Shown here: piece after piece, positions 10,384 to 18,823 of the stretch
Numbering within the stretch: the stretch's first letter is position 1
Layout of the letters: the number at the start of each line of letters is the position of its first letter
From: Ophioceras dolichostomum
Lineage: Eukaryota; Ascomycota; Sordariomycetes; Magnaporthales; Ophioceraceae
Length of the DNA stretch: 24,883 nt
NCBI GenBank assembly: GCA_003049485.1
Contig: PYST01000473.1
Span: forward strand, 1-24,883
Reading direction: 5' to 3'
Notes under the pieces: generated by a model
What the model saw: only the letters and a program-made list of their open reading frames with translations
Database searches by the model: none
Told to the model about the DNA's origin: nothing
Made by a program: the position numbers and the translations under genes

Positions 10384-10860
10384 TCAGATGCTCGGCCCGC
10401 AGCAGTCGTTCTGGTTCAGCGGGTTCGACCCGGTGCACGCGCGCGCGTTGGCCGGCTGGCACCGGTTGCCGGGCGTGTCGAAGCAGAACTCGTCGAGCGC
10501 GATCGCGTCGGGAGCCGAGCAGAAGAAGAGCGAGTTGAACTCGTGCTCGCCGTCCGCGGGCAGGCCGCGGGCCGTGAGGGCGGCGTCGATGCGGGCCTTC
10601 CAGAGGTTGAAGGCTGGTTGGATGTGAGACAAACAATCGCGGCATGCGTTAGTGTGGCAGAAGGAGAGAGGGAAGACGGGAGAGGGATATACGAGCGAGA
10701 GAGAGGCTGTTGGTCTTCACATACTGGCGCCGTTGTTGAGCAGGTGGCTGCCGCAGTAGAACTGGCTCGGCACGCAGGTGGTGCCGATGGGGGCCTGGGC
10801 CGCCACGTTGCCGGTGAGGGCAGCAATGGCGCCGAGGAGAGCGATGGTGAACTTGACCAT
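10384..10860 (-). CDS. Small secreted cysteine-rich protein, two exons
   Basis: Exons 10860-10725 and 10613-10384 are joined across a 111-nt GT-AG intron (10614-10724, donor GTATGT, acceptor AACCAG), giving 366 nt or 121 residues in frame. Residues 1-21 are a clear signal peptide (MVKFTIALLGAIAALTGNVA, cleavage probably near AAQ-AP). The mature part has eight cysteines: TTCVP, FYCGS, FFCSA, EFCFD, NRCQP, RACTG and a CC pair three residues before the final PSI, an even number that suits four disulfides. The cysteine order is not that of hydrophobins. Secretion and size make it an effector candidate or surface protein, but I recognise no family and function is unknown. A TATAAAA lies at 11008-11014. 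Confidence 0.82.
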
Positions 10861-11007
10861 TTTGATGGAGGGGGTTGGGGTGGAGGCTGGCTAGTTCTTG
10901 GAGCGAGAATGAAGATGTTTCGGTTCGGAACGAAAAGCTTTGAGGTCTGTTCTTGTGCTGATGATTTCCTCTTTTTTGATCCGTCTACACTGGGGAGAAC
11001 TGGCGGC

Positions 11008-11014
11008 TTTTATA
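11008..11014 (-). promoter_or_regulatory. TATA box of the small secreted protein gene
   Basis: TATAAAA on the minus strand (TCTATAAAAGCC context) lies 147 bp upstream of the ATG at 10860. The leader between is rich in CA and CT and has no upstream ATG in good context. Confidence 0.55.
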
Positions 11015-13264
11015 GACATCTCCTTTTGCTCGTATCTTGACCTCAACGCAGAAGGATTCAACAGCATCGCAGCACGATATGTGGAATCATCATCGGCGAT
11101 GGCCGGGCGGCTTTGGATAGCTGCTGAGATCCCATTACCGGGATGATGTTGGAGTTAGTTAGGAGAGCCTCCTTGAACTGCGTATTCTCTATCACCGGCA
11201 GGTGTTGCTGCTGTAGGTTCTTGTGTGATCCTGTATGTGTCAGCCTCGGTTGCACTGTCGACTCCTATTGTTTCAACGAGAAGATTTTACAACTCCCACA
11301 ACAAGTCATGATCGGCGCATTGTTCTCTTTCTCGCGGGCGAGCCGGCATTCCTCGTGATGCCACTGTCACGTCGCCTGACAACCACTTGGGTTGCTTATG
11401 CGAGCACCAAAGGGACTTCAACCATGGTTCGCAAGTGGTTCCCTGATGAACTCTGGTCCAATCACAATGCACTTTCTCAAAAGACATCAGTTTCTCGGCG
11501 ATTCCCCTGCCAGAGTTGTCATCACTATAGGCTCTTTGCCGTGGTTTAACTATCTTTGCTTGAGGACTCAAGTGAGGAAGTTTAACGAATAGTCGTTTTG
11601 GGCCAGATATAATTTACCCCAAGAGAAACTCACGTCGCCAGGCCTGTGAGCTTAAAAAAATATCCTGATATGTGATAAGTAAGATACAGTGACGCTGTAA
11701 GCTCCCTGAAAGAGCCATCCGGCGAAGATCTGCAACGTAGGGTCTTGTGAATGGAATCCAGAGATAAAAAAGGAGCACTCAACAAGCATGCCAAGTCTCA
11801 ACCAAATCCATACAAGCAACGGGTTCTTTTCACGTGGTTACAGAAGTCTGGATTTTACTGGGACGTGGTTGCATTATTAACCCTCAGTGGTCAGCATCCC
11901 TCACCTCAGACCACCTTCCTTAGTCAGATCCGCTACCCTCGTGTCAGATAGCAGAACTCTTCTTCACGAAACGCTACGGCGGTCTGATGCCTTCACCGGT
12001 CTCCCTTTGAGCGCACGTCGCTGCAGACCGGGTTGAGCGCCGGCGGGCCGACGAGGACCGCACTGAACATGAGCCGCTACCTACCGATGAGACGGTGCTT
12101 ACGCAGTTTCTGAGGCACAGCTCCGGGGTACTTGTCCGTGGCCGCATTGCAACTCGACATCCGACACGTCATCCTCTCGATCGCCGTAGCGTAAAGCGGG
12201 CGGCACTGGCCAGGAGCGTAAGACAGGATAGACGTTACATAATTGTCCCTGTTTAAACCTATGAGGGGATTGGTGTCACCAGCAACAGGCGGCAAGTGAA
12301 TGACAAACCACGAGTACGATAAAGTACCTAGACACGAGATGGAAGTGTAAGTGATGCCTAGCATAGCCGATAGAACTATGACACTACTAGATTATTTTAA
12401 CTTTCGTGTCCGGAAGGCGATTACTCTACCAGGTAGTGCTCGCCGTGGGGTTTTCGTCCCGAGAGGAACTAGAAAGCAAAGTCAATGACGAACATTAATG
12501 GCTTCTTATCGGATGAATTAGTTCCAGGAATATCGAGTTAAACTCAGAGTGAGCAACGAGCATGAGCTTCACACGATAAACGAGCACACAAGAACTCCTG
12601 GGAGGTGACTGAATCCCCCAACCACTATGAATGCCCCTCGATTATTGAATCATCGCTGATGCAAATTCTTGGCCACGTAGGGAGGCAAACGGGAGGGAAG
12701 TCTCGCAAGGCAGATCAATCTCATAATTTTTTGTTTTCAGTCAGTATGACGGTGAGCCCGGTACGCCGACTATACAGAGAACGTGCTGAAATTCAAAGTC
12801 ACATTCCGCCCGCTCCTCAACCCTATCCTTTGGCAAGACAATTGATGATCCTCCGCCTGACAAGTGAATAGCTCTTCGGCTATCATTTTTCCAAGCGGAG
12901 TGACGGCCTTGGGCGCGAACCGGGCGGGCCGCCCGTGAGGGTCAGCACTGATGACCAAAGTTCGGAGCATTAGTTGACCACCCAAGGGCGGCGGAGCATC
13001 CAAGCGAGATTTCCGGCACGGCACAGCCCGTCTCCTAAAGATATTGTCCAACGGTGTGCCGCGGAGCGATGCGCCGAGCCGGTTCCGGGCTTTGTACCCG
13101 GAGCTGAGTGGCTGCGCCCCATTAGCAGCTGAGCTCAAGCAGGTACAAAATTAAGATGACTAACAGAGAAGCTGAGCATCAGTCGATAATCAGGACATAA
13201 TGTCTGAGAGTCTGCTAGGCGGCTTATCTACATCAACCAGCAACTGGTGATGCCCCTGAGTCTC
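11015..13264. other. Region with no supported gene
   Basis: The longest frame is 122 codons on the minus strand (12770-13138), with no recognisable motif and mixed codon use. No tRNA B-box, rRNA or clear repeat was found. It separates two divergently transcribed secreted-protein genes. Confidence 0.55.
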
Positions 13265-13272
13265 TAAATATA
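13265..13272 (+). promoter_or_regulatory. TATA-like box
   Basis: TAAATATA lies 215 bp upstream of the ATG at 13480. The leader that follows (about 13310-13479) has the CT- and CAAC-rich composition typical of fungal 5' UTRs. A second candidate, GGATATATC, is at about 13303-13311. Confidence 0.4.
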
Positions 13273-13479
13273 GGGCTGGTCAGGGGCAGCCCCGATCTCT
13301 TCGGATATATCACACAAGCCTCAAGCCATCTATATTCCACTCTTCAACCTATCGAACCTAGAATCGACAAGCCCCCGCCATCAAGAATATTCATTGTCCT
13401 TCAAACTTACTGTACCACGGTCCCCATCGCCATCAGTACCCCTTCCTGCTATCCTTCCCTTCCTCCAAATACAACGACC

Positions 13480-13935
13480 ATGAAGCTCGACCTCAATACC
13501 CTCCTACTTCTCGCCGCAACAACCTCGCTCCTACCTTCAACCGCCCTAGCAGCTATCGGCGGAAAGTGCACACACCTCGTGGGAGGCGCCTTGACCGACG
13601 ACGACTACGGCATCTGCATCTCGCGAAAGGACTGCAAGCGGTGGGGCGGCCGCTCCGACTTCGCAGGCTACTGCCCTTACGACGGCAACAGCATCCGGTG
13701 CTGCATTCTCACTGAGTGCGACGGCGAGAGCAGTACGTGCGCCTGGACGGACAGGGGGCAGTGCCGGACTGACGAGGGGGACCATTTCGTTAGCAGTAAG
13801 TCCCACCATTATTGCGTTCCGCGCCTTCCATCACAACAGCAAAAGGGGGACGTAGCCTGACTGACGACCGGTGCTCCAACCTCTTCAGATAAATGTCCAG
13901 GCGGGAGCAACTACAAGTGCTGCAAACGTAGCTAG
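13480..13935 (+). CDS. Secreted protein with two six-cysteine modules
   Basis: Exons 13480-13795 and 13889-13935 are joined across a 93-nt intron (donor GTAAGT, acceptor CTTCAG), giving 363 nt or 120 residues. The unspliced frame reaches a stop at 13858-13860 but would lose the last cysteine cluster. Signal peptide: residues 1-24 (MKLDLNTLLLLAATTSLLPS, cleavage near ALA-AIGG). The mature chain has two consecutive modules, each with four single cysteines and a terminal CC pair: KCTH, GICIS, KDCK, GYCPY, RCC; then TECD, STCAW, GQCRT, KCPGG, KCC. From memory, similar paired modules (C...C...C...CP...CC) occur at the N-terminus of fungal secreted hydrolases such as GH25 lysozymes and NlpC/P60 proteins. 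Here there is no catalytic domain, so it may be a free-standing wall-binding or antimicrobial-type module. Function is inferred only. Confidence 0.85.
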
Positions 13936-14975
13936 GCAGTCAGAGGGACCGGCCCGGGCTGAGACAGTGGGTGTCTAGATATTCACCATATGTATTGATC
14001 ATTATTCGCTTCGTGCTTATCTTGCCGGATGCTCTGAATCCAGAAAAGGACTTGGGCAGCTCGCCGAGATTAATGTTTAAATATTCTCTGCTTATTGGAC
14101 CCTCCAATGCTCGCGAGCATGCTGGTGAGCGAGGTAGTGACGGTAGTGACAGGACAATTGTCTGGACCCATGCGGCTCCCGCCGAGAGCGCTGTTCTCAA
14201 CGCTCACTTCGTCGCCTGAAGCTACAAGCATCTCGATAACGAATCTGACATAGAGGGACACAAGAGATATAGAGGAGCCAGAAAGCAGGTCGTCACATTT
14301 GTTGCCTCATCGTGTTGATGATAGTACTAGTATATCTTGAGCGAATTGCTTTCTGATTGTTCTTCCGAGTTTAATTCTCTTGCAACAAATGCAGGTCGTT
14401 GGAATTTAAGAGAAAACAAGTGACCTCCAATATCATATTTCATGTCGCTGTCACATCCGTCAAGCGCGAGAGGACAGATTTCCAAGAATGGTCCGATTGG
14501 CAGTCGTGGAGGAGTGATAAGTCGATTGTAGGCCTCTGCTTGTGGCTGCAGTGGAGATAGCGATTGGTTGATGGGCGTAAATAGTGCTGAAACAGAGCAT
14601 GCTTGCGGAACCCGGTCCACTAAGGGACCCTAGACGCTCAGAGCGTATCCGTGCCTACCACCTAAGTTGATAAGGGGAAAAAGACATCTTCTGTACCGTG
14701 CGGTGATCAAATAGAACAAGGCTCATCCACGTGACCCCGGAAACACCACTTGGTCTTTTCGATTTCACCTCTGCAGCTCCACCAGCAACAGAGCCTTGCA
14801 ATCTCCATCTTCACCCCTTCATCTTCCTACCACAGACTCACCCCAGTCTACTTGGCTTCGGCTCGGGTTTTCCAATACCTACATTTGATGCTAGACATCG
14901 CACCCCGGGGTAGTCGGCAATTCACCTCGACTTTCGCTGTCTTCAGTCTCCCAGGGCTTTCTAGGCTTATTTCAG
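13936..14975. other. Intergenic region, no supported gene
   Basis: This holds the 3' flank of the twelve-cysteine protein gene and, from about 14740, a CT- and CA-rich stretch that looks like the promoter or 5' leader of the next gene. No motif-bearing frame was found. Confidence 0.5.
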
Positions 14976-15815
14976 GTACGTCCGACCGACCGACCGAGAT
15001 CTATCCACCACCGCACCTTTCTCAACCCAGATCGAGTTTTGCATCTAAAATACTGGTGTGAAATCTGAGACTAATCAATTACTGGCCGACAGTGGACTTG
15101 TCGACCTCGGAGGCAGAACGGCGGCCGGAGTCAACTCAGAAATAGACGCTGTAGAGCTCTCCTGGCCACGAAGCAACCTCGTCGATTGAGCTGTGCACAA
15201 TCGAAGAATCAGCCTGAATACCGACCCCGCCACTCGAATAATTGCCGGGTTTCTTTTCTCTAGTTACCTGTTCTCTCCGGGTAAGTGATTTGGTAACACT
15301 TCTTTGCCATTTCATCTCTTGACTGCTTACCCAAATCGACGCGGAGACTATCTGCTAACGTTGGCGATCACACAGGCCATCTGAGAGACCCGGTCTGCGC
15401 GGCAAGACTCGAGGCAATCTATCACCGTCCCCGCCGTAGAATAAAAGCACACCGATACAATTGCCCACCTCTCAAGGCCGGTCCGAAGGCCTCACTGAGC
15501 CGTCCAATCGGTAGTGACAAAAACGAGGACATGTCCGGAGCCGATGGTTAGTATCTACCTTCTTTTCACGTGCTTCCTGTCATCCTGTCTTCCTACCTTT
15601 GTTTCGTCTCGTTTCCATTTCTGTCCGCTAACCTGTCGCATCTGCCTTCTTTTGTCCATCTAGACTTCGATTCAGATGTTGAACTTGATCCCGAGATCGA
15701 CCTCCATCGTAACGACGGGTGGTGCGTACAAAGCGAGCACCGTTCTCGCCCCCGCCACCGTTTCCGGTGCACCCACCGCCATCGAAGTAGGGATCGGGAG
15801 ATGGTTTGTATGGCC
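14976..15815 (+). pseudogene. 5' part of a multi-intron gene with acidic N-terminus, apparently truncated
   Basis: A chain of good splice signals supports a transcript. Two possible leader introns are 14976-15092 (GTACGT...GACAG) and 15281-15375 (GTAAGT, branch GCTAAC, CACAG). The ATG is at 15531 (exon 15531-15546), then an intron 15547-15663 (GTTAGT, branch GCTAAC, ATCTAG), then exon 15664-15815 ending at a GTGAGT donor. The product starts MSGADDFDSDVELDPEIDL and continues into an Arg/His-rich part ending near DREMVCMA. No believable continuation follows: repeat-family sequence begins within about 70 bases, with a Fot1-like element beyond. I do not recognise the protein. It may be a gene truncated by insertions, or the missing exons may lie beyond the elements. 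Confidence 0.4.
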
Positions 15816-15884
15816 GTGAGTCGATTTTTAACTTTTCCCATACAAAATGGGACAAGACGAACATATGGTAGAGTTCATACGAAA

Positions 15885-16010
15885 CCTCGAGGCCAGGGTC
15901 CTCGGACGCTCTTCGCCAAGCCCTACTCGCAGCTCAAGATACTCTCCACCCACTCATGAGGCCAGACCAGAGTGCTTGGCGAAGAGCGTCCGAGGACTTT
16001 GGCCCCGAGG
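15885..16010. repeat. Long inverted repeat with 37-bp arms
   Basis: The left arm, 15885-15921, pairs with the right arm, 15974-16010. The inner 22 bp are a perfect match (15900-15921 against 15974-15995, containing GGACGCTCTTCGCCAAGC); the outer part has a few mismatches. The loop is 52 bp. The left arm and loop start recur at 22354-22412, so this is part of a dispersed repeat family rather than a local accident. Confidence 0.75.
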
Positions 16011-16253
16011 CTTGGCGAAGAGAGGAAAGGGAAGGCCTGGCGCAGAGAAACCGGGAAGGGCCATTTAGGTGCCTGACTAAGGAAACGAGGAGGGCCTCAG
16101 GCATTAAAGCGGGTTAGAAACAACAATTAGCCGGAAACGCCCCTGATTTAGTAGACTAGAACATCTCTGCAGATCAGCGCCAGAGGGAGAGAGAGAACAG
16201 ATCACGGCTTTTTGCAAGCACAAGCAGAGTTCAAGTGCACGCTTAGTTTGACA

Positions 16254-16710
16254 GTGGCGTTAGGAATCACATGTTCCAGGCACTTTCTAGTGGCTTAGAA
16301 AGTCTATAAATACGGCTTCTTTTTGCCTCGGAAGAGCCTCTAAAACTCTCCCTAGAGGCTTCCGAAACCTCTCTCCTTAAGGCGTTTTCTAACGCCACAC
16401 AGAGCTTAAACGACCTCCACCAGATCCTCCTCGGAGGTCTGTCAGGGCCACGTGACCAACTGGTTACGTAATCTGTTGGGCCACCTGTTCCGTTGATTTC
16501 GATCCCTCCTCGCCTGTAGATTAGCCACTTTGATCGCCATGACCACTAGCTTTGCAATACGACGGTTTTGAGACCAGGAGGCTTCAGATCGCTCTTTTGA
16601 TAGTGATTCTACGTATTTTGCCTCTCGAGATCCTTTTGCATTGCGCTAGGCATGATACACTTATGAGGCTAGACCCGAGCTCAAACGACCTTCACCAGAT
16701 CCTCTTCGCA
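16254..16710 (+). repeat. Repeat cluster, probably relic LTR or non-autonomous element
   Basis: 16256-16313 (GGCGTTAGGAATCACATGTT ... CTATAAAT) recurs at about 22420-22474. A 32-bp unit at 16402-16433 (AAACGACCTCCACCAGATCC core) recurs with four changes at 16677-16708. 16657-16679 (CTTATGAGGCTAGACC core) resembles 15950-15972. TATAAAT at 16307-16313 could be an LTR promoter. From ATG 16540, a frame reads MTTSFAIRRF then a stop, then DQEASDRSFDSDSTYFASRD and further stops, like a decayed Gag-type frame. Class is uncertain. Confidence 0.4.
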
Positions 16711-17087
16711 GCTCGCGATTTTTTCGGTTTCCATTTATGATACCGGTCCTTCGAATAGCTAGATATAGCGCCCAAGCTTTCTAATAGGAAGTAACGCCGG
16801 TAATATCGGTCTGGGTGGTAGACGTTGGGGGTGCGCTGCATCTTTTTGTTTGAAGAATTAGAGTCAAGGGGGTAGTTATGAGCCAAGGGTAGTTATGAGC
16901 CACTATGACCACCAAAGTAAAAAAGAATAGATTGCAGCCAAATTTGAAGCCAAAAATTCACAAAAAATAGAAAATTAATCGCCATCATCATCAGAATCCC
17001 ATGCCTCCATCGCCCGAGCGGTAGGACGTCTCTGGCGCCTAGATCTCTATACGGGAGGGCGTTCCTCCTCACTAGAGGACCCCTCCC

Positions 17088-18601
17088 TTACCTCCTCGAC
17101 AGCTGCAGCAATTCGACGTTGTTCCGGTTCCCTATTGCGCTGGGCGGCAATTTCAGCAAGTGAAGAAAATTGAGAGTTGGGCTTTCGCTTAACCTTCTCC
17201 TCTTCCGGGCCTGGGCTCTCTCCAACTGAGCCCTCAGCTCAGCGATCTCTCGGTCCTTCAAGGCCAGCTTACTCGTTTGATGATCGTAAGCGCGGGCCAC
17301 CTTCTGGTGCACTCTCCGACTGTGAGGGCTGTCCTTAGGACCTCTGAGAAGGTCCAAAATATCTCTGCCCCTTTTGGGGGTAGCGATATCAGGGAGGCTG
17401 GCGTCAGGGGTTGGCTCAGGGGTAGCCTGGCGGGCAGCGGTAACCACATGGTCGTTATCTAGGCACTTCTGACGGTTCTTGGGGTAGAGACCGGGAACCC
17501 TCCAGCCGGATTCGATGTTCTTCTCGCTCAGCCCTTCAGTTCTTGCCCTTAAGTAGCACCCTAGGAAGTTGAGCTTTCCCAAGGGGGAAGAGTCGGTCAA
17601 AGCAGCCAGATCGCCGAAATACTTGCGGTAAGCTGTTTTCAAAGGGGAAAAGACTCCCCGGTCCAGCGGTTGGGTGACGTGTGAGGTGTGGGCAGGTAGG
17701 GAAAGGAGGTAAATATAATTGAGGAAGCAGTGAACCATAAACTTGTCGGTTGTATGGGAGCCATGGCCATCTACTACCAGGAACCGCGCTTCTCCCTGAT
17801 CGGGCTCTATTTACGGGATAATCACCTTTTCTAGCCACTCTAGGGCAATATCATTGCCAGTCCATCCATTCTTCGAATAGAAAACCATCCAGGAGAGGTG
17901 GGAGGCGAGGACCTCGTCGGAAAACCACTGATCTTGGATGCTGGCAGCCTTAAAAATCACCAAGGGGTCCAGGGCTCTCCCACTCGCGCTTACGCACTCG
18001 ACTAGAACTCGACTAGAGAGGTCCAAGTCCTATTCCCGTCAGCTTTGACTCCCACCACGTTGGGGGACGTCTCAGAGCTCCTAACCACGAGACCGTCTGC
18101 CCCTTTCCCCTCCATGAAGCCGACTTTATCAGCGTTGTAGATGTGCTCCGGTTTGACCCAATCTAGGGTGTTCTAGAAGTCGAACAGCATATTGATATTC
18201 TCAGGGGTTGCGGACTTGACTCTGGCGCATTCGATCTTTCTCCCCATTTTGGTTTTTACAGCCTCGTTGCGGTGCAAAAAGCCCTTGGTCCAGCCTTTCC
18301 CTAAGAGCTGATCATCACCGTTGAGAGTTACCATGGCCGAGGCCGCTAGGAATAGCTGGCGATGGGTGGGAGCATAGCCCAGGGTCTCCTGACAAAGAAT
18401 CCGTGATACCAGATCCTCCTCTTGTACTCGCGATAACCTCTGTTGGTCCTCATGGGCCAAACGCTGGGGGAGTGTGCCGGTACTCCGGCGCGCAAGGGTG
18501 GAGCGGTCTATCCCATATCGCAATGCGGCTTTCCGGATGCTCGTGCCAGCCAGCACTTCGTTGATTGCGTTTGTCAGGTCAGAAAATCGAAGATTATCCA
18601 T
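17088..18601 (-). pseudogene. Degenerate Fot1/pogo-like transposase
   Basis: Reading on the minus strand from ATG 18601 gives an N-terminal helix-turn-helix (SIRKAALRYGIDRSTLARR) and a CENP-B/Tc5-type DNA-binding region. The DDE core has all three acidic positions visible: YNADKVGF, LVVDGHGSH and QPLDRGVFSPLK. A basic, coiled-coil C-terminus (LKDREIAELRAQLERAQ) ends at 17088. Breaks seen: TAG at 18173-18175, an 11-bp tandem duplication at 17997-18018 that shifts frame, and TAA at 17811-17813. Family knowledge: the protein would cut and paste the element at TA sites. It cannot be made intact from this copy. Confidence 0.88.
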
Positions 18602-18621
18602 AATATAATTTATTTACGAAG

Positions 18622-18716
18622 TTAAAATGTAAATAGCTTCATTCAATGCCGAGTCGCGGCTGTTGGGANTTAAAATGTAAATAGCTTCATTCAATGCCGA
18701 GTCGCGGCTGTTGGGA
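18622..18716. repeat. Exact 47-bp duplication around a single N
   Basis: 18622-18668 and 18670-18716 are identical 47-bp blocks (starting TTAAAATGTAAATAGCTTCA) separated only by N at 18669. The simplest reading is two contig ends with an unmerged overlap, not biology. It lies between the transposase start and the right terminal repeat of the Fot1-like element. Confidence 0.9.
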
Positions 18717-18823
18717 GGCCCAGGGGGCGATTTTTGTCGAGAACCGATTTTTGGTGGGGTGGATAAATTTTTCACTGGCTCATAACTACCCCTGGCTCAG
18801 AACCCCCCCCCCCTCCAACTCTA

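Larger units (their letters stand above)
16861..18821 (-). mobile_element. Fot1/pogo-like DNA transposon, complete ends, inactive
   Basis: This 1961-bp element is flanked by TA on both sides (16859-16860 and 18822-18823), the target duplication of Tc1/mariner-pogo elements. Ends are inverted: the left begins GAGTCAAGGGGGTAGTTATG, and the right, reverse-complemented, begins GAGTTGGAGG and then a G-run. Both ends contain GGGTAGTTATGAGCCA, and the left end has it twice in tandem. Size, TA target site and the transposase inside all fit the Fot1 group of filamentous fungi. The transposase is broken (separate entry), so it could move only if supplied with transposase from elsewhere. Confidence 0.88.

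Noticed and set aside
12770..13138. 122-codon minus-strand frame as a gene
   Set aside because: It has no motif, signal peptide, promoter-like leader or consistent codon bias.
13796..13860. Unspliced C-terminus of the 13480 gene
   Set aside because: A consensus GTAAGT donor and CAG acceptor remove it, and splicing restores the KCPGG...KCC end that completes the second cysteine module.
15593..15864. Glycine- and arginine-rich frames on the minus strand
   Set aside because: The plus strand has matching donor, branch and acceptor signals around the acidic exon; the minus strand has none.
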